Below, one piece after another: positions 11,601-22,700 of a DNA stretch of 64,000 nt. How positions within the stretch are numbered: the first letter of the stretch is position 1; each line of letters starts with the position of its first letter. This stretch comes from Marsupella aquatica (lineage: Eukaryota; Marchantiophyta), in contig OZ316893.1 of assembly GCA_973895155.1 (NCBI GenBank), forward strand, positions 26,350,001 to 26,414,000. The letters are read 5' to 3'. The position numbers and the translations under genes were made by a program. The notes below the pieces were generated by a model, which worked only from the letters and a program-made list of their open reading frames with translations, ran no database searches and had not been told where the DNA came from.

Positions 11601-13396
11601 GAAACCTCCATCCGATCAATACTGGGAATTCAGTGATTAATACTGTGCACATGTGGGAGCATGATAACAAAAGTCTACATATAAGAGAAACTATTCTGGA
11701 AGGTCATCGATCAAACAACTCAAATACCATGAAGCCGCAATCCAATTCCACATCCATGCTTTCGTTCAATTTAACTGCGGGATAATGAAGGCGCGAAGAT
11801 ACGTTCTCTTCACGGAAGCTCTTTGGCCAACGATTGAACACCAAAACAAGAACGCTGTCCATGTGTTCACTCCGGATCAATTTTCAGGTATCCAATTTGC
11901 TGAGGCAAGAAAATTTGCTCGGAGAGAGAAGTCTGGAGCAAAAAATGAGGATTTCTCCATCGAGAAAATTAGAAAGGTTTTTTCTATCGATGAACCGCTG
12001 TGACCTTCAGCAGGTAGACACTGTGTATCATTCAGGGTTCCCTGAGCTACAGATATAATATAAGAAACATTCTCAGAGATGACACCACTGCTACGAAGTC
12101 AAGAAAAGTATATATAGGACGAAACTTAGGCCAATAAGCATTCAAAGGCTCTGAAGTATGAAAATATAACCCTGGAAAAGTTCCGTGCCCAAGCTTTGTC
12201 TGTGCCAGTTAATTTCCGATATGAGACTATTCCTACTCTCAACCGGCCAATTCTCAGAAGCAGCTCCAGGAAACGACTTCTGAAATTCACTTCTGCTCTC
12301 TTTCCCTGAGTTGTTGCACCTCTGGCCCATTCCTCAACATGGAGAGAGAAACCGAGTAAAACCTTGACGTCTTCTGGCCTGAAATATTCGACCATCATCC
12401 GTATTCTGAAAAGTCACAACCTTTCCGTCGGATTCACGGCAGACGAATGTCCACCTCCGTCAAAAGTTATAAGTGCCCGCATGTACAGTCGGGTAAGGAA
12501 CCTCTGCCTGTCCGTTCGGTTTGCAGCCACAGCCGGAATACAATCTTCTCCAGAAATTAGGCAACTTGACTGGCATTTTGACATCATAGATTTGACTAGC
12601 TCTTCAATTACGGAAATGCCACACGAGTTTTTGCCAGTGTTGAAGTTCGTCTAAAAGGATTTTGCTGGAATTCCAACCCCTTTAACGAGATGGGGACACT
12701 TCAGTAAGATACATACAAATCAATGCCTTCAGTAAATTGACTTGTGCTCTTGGCTTACAGCAGCTGGCCCGACCTTTCCCCAAACAGAAACCTGGAGAAG
12801 AAACCTGAAAGGGTAATAGCATCCAGCCTCCTCGAACAAGGTAGTAAGTCCATCCAATCGGCTTCAGGGGCTGAATCTCAACCAGGTGAGAAGACGGACA
12901 ACATGTTGGAGCCTATATGTGTTCACAGATAGGAGATTCCTGCACTTTTGAGCTCAGACTTGACTCCAACGAGGCTGCTGGCTTCGCTAGGCAGCTGCTG
13001 CATCAGATTTGCACAAGGGTTAGCCACAGCAGATCGACTATAAGCTTCGACCTACAAAAATCCTAGTCTGCTTGATGGACATCACGAAAACCCTAGGTGA
13101 GTAACAATCGCATAGCATTTTCTTTCGCCGTCCGTTGGCGAATTTTCTCCTCACCGCGACGGGTCAGCACAGCAGCTTCGATGGTCCATCATGTACAGAT
13201 AGGCTTTAAGATTCGAGGCACAAAATCTTAGTAGAATGCATGGACACTTCTAAGAACTTAGGAGGTCAACAGCACTGCCTCGCCTTCCCTTGGCAAATTG
13301 TCGCCATCATGGTGGGTGAGCATCTGATGGCCCCTCTTGCAGAGACTTTAAGCCTCTTCCCACAAAATCACAGCAGCATGCATGGACATTACGATC
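8688..13396. other. Intergenic stretch, no supported gene
   Basis: About 4.7 kb with only short ORFs lacking family signatures. The first 200-300 bases are probably the 3' UTR of the SANT gene. A diverged tandem duplication lies at about 10080-10375. A minus-strand ORF at 12126-12398 has no recognisable domain and is probably chance. Noncoding transcripts cannot be excluded. Confidence 0.5.
10080..10375. repeat. Diverged tandem duplication, ~155-bp unit
   Basis: Two successive blocks share GCCCAC, GAAGAAGAG, then ATCCTGGCACGAATGTTAGT (copy 1) against GTCTCGGGGCATGAATGTTG (copy 2). Both then have CTCTCGGTCTACCCTG-like and TGTTGTTTAAAAGAGGGGGT-like segments. Copy 1 starts near 10095 and copy 2 near 10252. 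Confidence 0.6.
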
Positions 13397-14392
13397 CTAG
13401 GTGGGCACCGCCACATCCTTTTCTTTGGCCTGTCCATTTGCGAATGGTTTTTTCTCCTCGTGGTTGGCAAGGGCATTGGCTTCCCCTCCCGCAGAAGAGG
13501 AGGACCGAGGTGGTCCTCCCACTTGCTGTGACAACACCACCTCTTTCCCATTCCTGTCCATTTTGCCTGCTGCCTCCAATTTGGCTGCTTTTGCAGCGAC
13601 AGCAGCTGCTCGACGGTTTCGGCGTTTGCTTTGGATGACACGAACATACTGCGAGACAATGAGATGGATTTTGGGGTTGAATTTGACTCCCCCCGGCAAA
13701 ACCTTGTTGAGAGACTTCGTGGCTTGCCTTTGCGCTCGGTGGAAATGGAGGCCGCACAAGGGTGGTACCACGGCCCGCAGCACAGGCTTTCCGCATGTTT
13801 GCCCGGTCCGGATCATGTGTGAACACGGTTTGTACAAACGTTGCCGGGGATCAAGCAGAATGTGCGCAAAACAGAAGACGCTCAGTGATAACGGCTTCGC
13901 CGTGCAACCCTGAGCCCCACAATGCACGTTCTCTGCAATCCCTAATCTCCTGTCGGGCTCCCTCATGCCATCTCCACTTCCACCACTCCCACCTCCTTCA
14001 ACAGCTGCTGCCCCATCTCTCTCTGCATCAACGTCGACGTCGTCACGCCATCCGCTCTTGCCGTGGCGGAGGTAGAAGCGGCGGTACTTCGTGCGCATCT
14101 CCTCGACGAGGCCCCAGTACTGCGACCGGTACACCTTCATGAGTTTGCGGAGCCTCCTCACACGTCGCTGAATGACCTCCTCCATCGTTAGGCCCTCCGC
14201 CCGCTTGAGAATTTGATCCTCGTCCGGTTGCTGCACTGACGCCGACTCAAACTGGCTACAATCCGACTCGCAGTCGGAGGCCCCTGCGCAATCGGAGCTG
14301 TTGTTATTGTGGTTGTGGTCATTGTTCTCGTGATTGTCTCCTCCTCCTCCCCTGCCTCCCATAGTGCCCCTTCCGCCTCCGACCGTGCCCAT
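13397..14392 (-). CDS. INO80D/KANL2-like C3HC3H zinc-finger protein
   Basis: A single-exon ORF of 331 residues. The N-terminus is glycine- and asparagine-rich and probably disordered. A basic helical segment follows (LTMEEVIQRRVRRLRKLMKV YRSQYWGLVEEM). At about residues 140-220 comes a zinc-finger region with CGAQGC, FCFAHILLDPRQRLYKPCSH, TCGKPV and LCGLHFHRA. This spacing of C and H residues matches the potential DNA-binding C3HC3H domain of INO80 complex subunit D and KANL2. These are chromatin-remodelling and acetyltransferase-complex subunits, so a nuclear chromatin role is likely. The C-terminus is basic, then low complexity (NGQAKEKDVAVPT). The start was taken as the first in-frame ATG; a second lies 11 codons in. 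The start codon is about 20 bases from the outer end of the large inverted repeat, so the promoter and 5' UTR must lie within that arm. Confidence 0.78.
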   Translation of the reverse strand: MGTVGGGRGTMGGRGGGGDNHENNDHNHNNNSSDCAGASDCESDCSQFESASVQQPDEDQILKRAEGLTMEEVIQRRVRRLRKLMKVYRSQYWGLVEEMRTKYRRFYLRHGKSGWRDDVDVDAERDGAAAVEGGGSGGSGDGMREPDRRLGIAENVHCGAQGCTAKPLSLSVFCFAHILLDPRQRLYKPCSHMIRTGQTCGKPVLRAVVPPLCGLHFHRAQRQATKSLNKVLPGGVKFNPKIHLIVSQYVRVIQSKRRNRRAAAVAAKAAKLEAAGKMDRNGKEVVLSQQVGGPPRSSSSAGGEANALANHEEKKPFANGQAKEKDVAVPT

Positions 14393-14409
14393 GCCCCCAC
14401 ACTGGCAAT

Positions 14410-15970
14410 TTTCGACTCCAAAAACGAAGATAAAAGACCTAACCAGAGAGGGAACTTGATGCGAGCTTCAGCACCTGTATGGAGTGATAAGGAGAAGAAA
14501 ATCAGCAATGAAAGCTCTTTAACTACCACCGTCTTGCATATGCCTAAGTCAGCCTAACAAACTCTTCCGGACCTAAGAGCTTGGAATGACAACATTGACA
14601 CAATTAGGTTAGCGGATACTTCTGAGACAAAACGGCTAGCGGACCTGTGAGTAATGCCAAACAGAAGCAACCAAGACTTCACGAAAGAGAGAGCTCGCGA
14701 ATCTCAAAAAGACCACAAAAGAGACAGAGGCCGGGGACGTCTCATAAAGGAGCGACCCCTAAATCGTAGGCTTCCAGAATTGACGATATTTGACAATATT
14801 TCTCGGGATGGAGTACCATGTTTCTGCGATTTAAACAGTTGACGCGGAGACAGAACAGGACGAAATGATGGGAGGAAACCACTGTAATCAACGAATCACG
14901 GTTTGAACAAAATTCTGACGAAGCTGTTACAATTCATTTCGAAGAATGCCTCATTATCCGTAAAATCCGCAACATGCACAAACCAGGTTTCCCTTTTCTC
15001 AGAACAATCACTTCGCTCTCGACCTAAAATAACCGTCGAATGATGTCACTCTTGTGCTCCAAATCTCCACCCCGGGAACCGAAATTCAAAATCTATTACA
15101 AGTTATTATACAAAATCGGCCTAAATCTTCCCCAAACAAACAATCGTCGAACCAAGTCTCTCTCATTCCCTCGATCATTAAAACCAGCCGCCTAAGATTC
15201 GAAACAAAGGGCGACAAGCAGTACAGACGGTCATGAAATGTACATTGATTTTTCGAGACGAAAATCACCTCAATACGCCAATATCAATCACATTTCGACA
15301 ATGCTGCAAAACAAGAGAAAATCTTCACGACAGTGTCTATCTCCGTCCCTCGATTACTTTTCTTCCTTGTTCCGTCGTCGTGAACCGCCCGCATAGCATG
15401 AAGAGGGCGGAAAAAGGGGCACTGCAGTACCATAACAGAGGGCAGCAGTAACACCTTGGGAGAGCTCGGATCCACAGAACCGTCCTGACGAATCCTTCAA
15501 GGAAATCCAATTTCACTTCGAAGCACACGAATAAGGAACAGAGAGCTCATCAAGAGACAAGGCGTCCGCTCCGACATTCAAATGAAGCATCAATCGCGGA
15601 GTCCGGGTTAGGTGAAGAATCTGGCTGGTTCGAACTCAGCTGGAACCCTCACCAGCAAACAAAGTTGACAAAATATATAGGCTAGACTCAATATGAAATT
15701 TTCACAGAGTGAAAGAACGTTAGCATGGATTTTGGGCACAGTAGCCCCATTACCCCTTCCTTGAATGTAAAGAGATACTAGCCCCGACTACCCATTCTTT
15801 GAATGTGAATAGCGGGGGTACAATGAAAATGTCATCAAAATATATTTATCATTCACATTTTTGACTGTCAATGAAATGATAAAAAAATATCATGCATGTC
15901 ATCATTGTAATAATCATCCATAATATATCATACTCTTTTCAATGCACATTACTTTTTCTATGCACATACG
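14410..15970. repeat. Left arm of giant inverted repeat
   Basis: Read in reverse complement, this arm matches 17695-19712 over nearly its whole length. Examples: AGTGATAAGGAGAAGAAAAT here against ATTTTCTTCTCCTTATCACT at about 19604; CAGTTGACGCGGAGACA against TGTCTCCGCGTCAACTG; TCCAATTTCACTTCGAAGCA against TGCTTCGATGTGAAATTGGA; and TAGCGGGGGTACAAT against ATTGTATTCCCCCGCTA near the loop. Differences are scattered substitutions and small indels, so it is an old or diverging duplication. The arm covers the presumed promoter of the INO80D-like gene. The ORF 14309-14557 is not obviously a gene, although its segment SDKEKKISNESS is kept in the other arm. Confidence 0.9.
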
Positions 15971-15989
15971 AGTCTGATGCATGTGCATT

Positions 15990-16205
15990 GCACAAAAGAT
16001 GTTGAGGCAAGGAAAAGATATCAAGGTGAGAAGAGATGTCAAGGAGAGAAAAAGATGTTGAGGTGACAAAAATTGTCGAGGTGAAAAAGATATCGAGGAG
16101 AGAAACGATGTCAAGGAGAGAAAAATATGTTTAGGTGAGGAAAAGAAATTGAGGTGAAGAAAGATGTCGAGTAGAGAATAGATTGTTGAGGAGAGAAAGA
16201 GGGTT
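15990..16205. repeat. Degenerate purine-rich ~21-bp tandem repeat in loop
   Basis: Around ten degenerate units of the form AGAGATGTCAAGGAGAGAAA / AAAGATGTTGAGGTGA follow each other. They lie just inside the inner end of the left arm, where a stem-loop of the inverted repeat would begin to open. No coding signal. Confidence 0.8.
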
Positions 16206-17694
16206 TAGGGTTCAATCTAATCCATGCTTAGAGCATTCTTAGATTTCACATACTACCCCAAATATTTTGCCAAATGGAATCTAAATTTTTAGTAATCATT
16301 TATTTATGGCAAGAAGACGTCACACTAAGGTAGTGTGGGTGTTAGATCACCCACTGTACCATAGTGGTAACCTAGTTGGAGGTCAAATTAAATTTACTTC
16401 CAGGCTACCATGATCTGACAGCATAATGTTTTACAACCAAAACTGTTTTTGAAGGGGTTTTTTAATGCCCCTTAGCCCAAACATGTGTTGGTGATGTCTT
16501 TCAACAGGAAAACAAGTTCTCCAAAGCAGTTTGCCAAGTGTAATTTTTTCTGCACTCGACCATACTAAGACTTCAAATTTGTGTACTGGGAACCTGAGTG
16601 CTTTAATTATCTAATCATTAAAGCGCAATCAAAGGCTACTCCTTGTGTTTGCTGTCTAGTCAGAGTGAAGACTCTAGACCATGACTAGTGGTGAGGTGTA
16701 ACTAAATGAGAGGATCTAGACAAAAACATAGAGGTTGCGAACAAAAGATGAACATGAAGTAACACTAAGTCTTTTTTTGTTCTCTATTCCTCTCTGTTTA
16801 CAATCAAGGAACATGTAATCAGACTACAGTAGTTTATTTTAGGCGCAACCCTAACTACAGTACTAGTAAACTACATTAATACTATCATACTGGGAATCGA
16901 GGTATTCTATGTTGCGAGCAAACAGGAGATTTTGATAGTGAGGAGATTTTGATAGCGAGACAATAATGGTTCCAAATTTCAGTTACTTTTTGGTGCCTTT
17001 TACATTTTTTGTGTTTTTTTAAAGGCTGCAGATGGCTAGCGAGCTCGCTAGCAAAAAGGGAGTCCCCAAAAGGGATGTTACTAACCAGATAGTTGATAGC
17101 GAGGCAGTTGCATGTAGAAAAATAGGGGTCATGCAGGAATTTTTTTTGCTCGTGCGAGTAAAATTTTTACTGTTTGCTCGCACGTTACAATTACCCCTGG
17201 GAATCCCTATCTAAGTTTGAGGAATGGGTAATTAATTTATCAGGGGCTCTCAAAGCTTACAAATTATGAATGATAGCATTCAGCCTTAACCCACCACTGT
17301 CCGCCAGGTTAGGGGCGGATAAATAGAACACTTTTTACTGTTTTGAACCCATTTTTTTGGGTTTATTTTAGTAACCTGGATCCACCAGGTTTTGCTTGGG
17401 GGCTTTAAAGGAATGGTCATAACTTTTTCACAAGGTTACATATAATTTATTTTTTGTATTTACTTTCACCAGCCTCTACAATGACTAATCTTACTTATAA
17501 AGTGCCAACTACAAGCTAGAGTTGAGGCCTAGGCTTCTAGAGTGAAAACTCTAGACCATAACTCCATGGCTCATCATGTGGATGTGAAAACCCATGATAT
17601 GATGTATGTCAAATGATAATCATGCATGCTTTGTGTCATGATTTCTATTTATACTAAGAAATAAGCTCTATGGCCCCACCATAACATATGTGAG
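16206..17694. other. Loop (spacer) of the inverted repeat
   Basis: AT-rich sequence with no supported gene. Two related blocks, GAGTGAAGACTCTAGACCAT at about 16665 and GAGTGAAAACTCTAGACCAT at about 17540, are in direct orientation. They could bracket an inserted segment. ORF 17032-17214 has no recognisable domain. Confidence 0.45.
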
Positions 17695-19712
17695 AGGGAT
17701 GTGCATAGAAAAGAGTACACTATGTTATATGTATGATTATTAAAATGATGACATGCATGCATATTTTTTTATCATTTCAAAATATTTTGGTGACATTGTT
17801 ATTGTATTCCCCCGCTATTCATGTTCAAAGAACGGGTAGTCAGGGCTAGTGGAAATGGTATACTACTAACGCTTATGGCAAAAAGTTACTACCTATGAAA
17901 ATGGTAGTCCGTAACTTTTTGTATCCATAACCTCTATTAGGACTAACTCTAGTCTAGGGTTGATCTCTTGTTACTTACGCTAAATCGCCATTAGGGTGTT
18001 AATGGTGATTACCCATAACTCTTGCATCTAGCATATAGAGGGGTTAGTAAGAGCTCTTCTTGGAGACTCATGTTCATTTTTAAGTGAGCTAGGTGCTAGA
18101 AGATGAGCTTATGCAACAAGACTTAGTGTGACCATGGTGACCAAAGCTTAACAAAACTCTTGTGTGTTCTCATAGACGTAGCCTTGACAAAAATGAACCA
18201 TGTATCTCTTTGTGTCAGTGTGTGCATGCTTGTTAATTATGTTAATGATTATTTCGTGATAATTTTCCCAACATTAACTAGAAAGTTAAGGTACATCAAA
18301 TTGTCACCTTTGAGACACCCTAGTTTATATGCGCACCTTTGAGACACCCTAGTTTATATGCGCCAACCTTACAGTAGTACTATGGTACTGGGAATCCCTA
18401 ACCCGGCCGTGACTCTGGGCTACGGATAGAGATCACTAACCCGTGCTGGGGTTCCAACGGAGTTCGAACCATCCAGATGCTTCACCTAACCCGGACTCCG
18501 CGATTGATGCTTCATTTGAATGTGGAGCGGACGCCTTGTCTCGTGACGAGCTCTCTATTCCTTATTTCGTGTGCTTCGATGTGAAATTGGATTTCCTTGA
18601 AAGGCTTCGTCGAGACGATTCTGTGGATCCAAGCTCGCCCAAGGTGTCATTGCTGCTCTCTGTTATGGTAATGCGGTGCCCCTTTTTCCGCCCTCTTCAC
18701 GCTATGCGGGCGGTTCTCCACGTGAACAAGGCAGAAAAGTAATCGAGGGACGGAGACAGACTCTTGTCCGTGAAGATCGTTCTTATTTTGAAGCATTGTC
18801 GAAATGTGAATTGGTATTGCCGTCTTGAGGTGATTTTCTTCTCGAAAAATTCAATCTACATTTCATGACCATGTATATTGCTTGCACCCATTTGTTCTGA
18901 ATCTTAGGCGGCTGATTTGCATGATCAAGGGACAGAGAGAGACTTGTATTTGAAGATTGTTTGTTTAGGGACGATTTGGGCCGAAACTGTAAATTAACTT
19001 GTCATACATTTTGAATTTCGGTTCCCGGGGTGGAGATTTGGAGCAAGAGTGACAATGTTCGACGGTTATTTTAGGTCGAGAGCGAAGTGATTGCTCGGAG
19101 AAGCGAGAGAATTGGTGTACGTGTTGCGGATTTTTACTGATCATTAGGCATTCTTAAAAAATAATTAAGACAGCTTTTTTAAGAAATTCGTCGAACCGTG
19201 ATTCCTTGATTACAGTGGTGTCCTCCTATCATTTCGTCCTGTTCTTTGTCTCCGCGTCAACTGTCTGAATCGCAGACACATGGTACACCATCTAGACAGA
19301 ATATCGGCAATTCTGGGAGCCTATGATCAGGGTGTCGCTCCTTTTTGAGATGTCCGCCACCTCTGTCTCTTTTGCGGTCTTGTTGAGATTTCTCGAGCTC
19401 TCTTTTATGAGTAGTCTTGGTTCCTTCTATCGGGCATTGGCATCCCAGAGTTACTCAAAGGTCCGCAAGTCGTCTTGTCTCAGAAGTATCCCGTACCCTA
19501 ATTGTGTCAATATTGTCATTCAAAGCTCTTAGTTCCGGAAGGATTTGTTGGTCGTGCGTAGGGATGGGCAAGACGTTGTTAGTTGAAGAGCTTTCATTGC
19601 TAATTTTCTTCTCCTTATCACTCAATACAGGTGCTGAAGTTCGCATCACGTTCCTTCCCTTGGTTAGGTCTTTTATTCTCTTTGTTGGAGTCAACGACTG
19701 CCACAAACGGGA
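17695..19712. repeat. Right arm of giant inverted repeat
   Basis: Mirror of 14410-15970, longer because about 0.57 kb near 17850-18425 has replaced or been inserted into it. Its outer end is about 75 bases before the start codon of the FHA-BRCT-RING-PHD gene. The minus-strand ORF 19455-19718 carries the same SDKEKKISNESS stretch as the left arm but has no recognisable domain. The arm contains a small upstream ORF (ATG at 19717, five codons). Confidence 0.9.
17850..18425 (-). mobile_element. Dispersed-repeat insertion in right arm
   Basis: This segment is absent from the left arm. Its part 17970-18265 is the reverse complement, with many differences, of 53385-53690. Shared blocks include TTGACAAAAATGAACCATGT and GTGCATGCTTG, the TTGGAGACTCATGTTCAT stretch, and GCATATAGAGGGG. 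Two close copies mean a mobile repeat. No coding region or clear target-site duplication was found, so the class is unknown; an LTR fragment is possible. A perfect 29-bp tandem duplication (CACCTTTGAGACACCCTAGT TTATATGCG) lies at 18305-18362. Confidence 0.65.
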
Positions 19713-19786
19713 CGACATGCAGGCGCTCTAAATGCTGTTTGGGGAGGCTTTAAACTTGCTGTTCTTGCGGTATTAAAGATTGACGT

Positions 19787-22700
19787 ATGCCTCCACTCCT
19801 GCGGCCTGTGACTTATTTGAGTCCTCCCAAGGGACCAGCACTGGTACGAAGCAGTCAAATACCTGTTTGTTTTCGTTGTCTAGGACGTGTAAATTGCACG
19901 ACCATACCAACAATTGCTTTCATTCTATGCTGTTCTGTCATTATCGATAGGTTATCGGATACATGAGAGAATTAAGTCGCTAAAACTCGGGTGTTGTGAT
20001 GCAGGTACTGACGGACAATGAGACGTGGCTAGGGCGAGGGTCTTTTGCGTTATCAGAGAAAGCTCAGCTCGTCTGCAGCAGGAAGCAAGCATGCCTGAAA
20101 ATAACACATACAGCTGTTACACTTGAGTGTCATGGCCTCAATCCCATCTACTTCGTCGTCTGCCACTCTGCCAACTTCCAAGCCAGCGTGAGTGCTCATG
20201 GCTGTAGTTACCTATATTGGTTTCTTTTGAATGTAATTCTGGTCAAATTTTCTATGCAAATCTGGACGGAGGCCAAGCTATTAATCCGATGGCATATGCT
20301 AGGCTTCTGATTAGTTGGGAGATTTCATCACTGTACAGCAGTTTTACCAGAGAACTCTCGTCGTATATGTTACACCAAGCCTAAACAAAGAACTCAGGGT
20401 GTGAAGTTTGTTGTCACAACAGCAGGACACTCCTCCCTCGAGGCTTCATCAACTAAGGAGAGGGGAGGCTGTGGAGCTAGTGGATGGTGATCAATTCTAC
20501 CTTGCGCCGAAGGAATGTCTCCTCACAGTTGCTATCAAGCCCTTGAAGTCAGAAGACGATGAAGAATCAGAGCAGCTGACACCAGATGCTGTTCATTTGA
20601 ATGTCCATTATGATGGGTCTCTCGCCGTTCAAGTTTACTCCCCAAAAGCCACTCAGCTAGGTCAGGCTTTGACAAATTCAGTCGTAGAACAACACAGACT
20701 GCTCCAGACAAGTGTATCATCGTCACCTGAAGTATGCATCAACTTAGCTGACAGGTGCTTTACCAAAGATGTCTGTATCCGTTGTCCCAGTGAGCACAAG
20801 CGTTGTTTATGCTCCTCCGATGGAAGCTGTCAATGTGATGTCGTGAAAGCTGCCCTGGCTCCCCCCTTCGGACTTCAAGTCCCCGTGATCGAAGACAGTT
20901 CAGTTCACCTAGTTGACTTATCGAAGACTGCAAGAATTGGAGATTCTACTCGTGGTGATGTTGCGAACAACACCAGAAACGGCGAGCGAGATGCAAGCGA
21001 GATCAGTGTTGTTTCTGCGTGCTGGCATTCCCCTGAACAGCTCAGAGTGGATTCATCTAAAGCAGGAGATCCCCTTACTCCCACCCAAGCAGGTACCCTA
21101 GCAGCTGGTAGCTTCGTGCATGGGAAAGGTTGCGGCTTTAGCATTAATGCCTCAGAAAAAAATTTTATTCGAAGCTTTCAGCCAGACACTATCAGTTGTG
21201 GTGTAGAATCAAAAAGTGCTCTAAAATTAGGTGAAAATAGTCACCGTGATGCCTGTGAAGGAAGCAAACAAGTTACTACCAGGAACGTATCCGACTGTGC
21301 ATCTTCTCCATCATTGGCTGACAGGGGAGACCCTGCTCCTGTGGAGGTTGTGAGTGACACTACAAGGTCAAAAAACTTAGACCAGGTTGCTATTGTTTCA
21401 GATGGTGAGCATCTTCCGGAAGCTTTTAAATCAGATTCGTCTCCAGCAGGAGGAGCTTCTCTTAACTCCACCGAAAGATGTACGTTAGCAGCAATATGCT
21501 CCGTGGAGGCAAGGGGTCGCGGTACTAGCAACGGCATTACGGGAGAAGTTATTACTCAAAGTATTCACCCAGACGCCGTCGAATGTGGTTTAGATTCAAG
21601 AGGTTCTCCAGAACTAGATTTAAGACGCTTCCCTCGTGCTCATGAAGCCGGCAAACAACTTATCACTGGGAATGTCTCCGGATATACGTCTCCTCCACTT
21701 TGTCCCAGACCTAATCAAGTCCAAGATGACGGGCCGTTGGCAACGGATCGTCAGCAAAACTCTCTACAACCCGGGCAACCATGTAATCCTGCTGGATTCC
21801 CAGTCATCACAGGATGTCCAGAAAAAGTAGGAGCTGTTTTAGGGAGGTACGGGGCTGCTGAAATGTTAGACATATTAATGAAGCAGGGGAATGCTGAGCC
21901 GAGTTCCCCACTTCAATCAGTACCAAGTTCCCATATCCCACCTCCCGATGGTGTTTTCAAGGATGCTTCAAGAACGATTTGTGAAGTTCAATACGCCAGA
22001 GATTCCCTACCCAAAATGCGAGAATTTATTGATTTGACAATATCTGAGGATGATGTGAAGAGTCAGGCTCAAACTCAGTCAGAGACTGTGCAGGCTGGAC
22101 ACAGCACGTCCAATAATGATAGGACTGGTCCTGTCGAGGACATGACAAAGGTCGTTGTAACGGTTTCTGGCTACGAGGACCTTTTACGAGCAAGACTCAT
22201 CAACCTGATCTCTGCAACCGGTGCTGCTTATACTGGCAGCCTGACTAAATTGAATACCCATGTGGTAGGTTTCATCCTGTCTAAAATTTTTGCGCTATAC
22301 TATTGCACTTCATTAGTTTGCTTGGGTAAGATTTGAAGGCTGCGAATGTTCTGTTTTCCTAGTTCTTGACTTTCAAATACAAAGTTGACTGTTCTCAATG
22401 GTGGTTTGCTCTCACGTACTGATCCAGCAAGCACTTCCATTGCTAGGTCTGCTGGAAATTCAGAGGGGCAAAGTATGAGATGGCGAAGAAGCTTGGAAAG
22501 ACGATAGTAAATCATTGTTGGTTTGAGGATTGCCTAAGGGCAGGCAGACGGCTTCCGGAAGGGCCTTACTATACAAGGTGATAATTGTCACTTTTTGCTG
22601 TTTGCACAACGACAGTGAGTGGGGCTTCCATTGAACTTTGTCTGGAGTGGAAGGTCTGCAGCGCAATAGTTTTCTTTGTTTTGTGGTCCTTATCTTGATC

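Noticed and set aside
13401-14142. Plus-strand ORFs antisense to the zinc-finger gene
   Set aside because: They are shadows of the real minus-strand ORF, whose C/H spacing and codon pattern are convincing.
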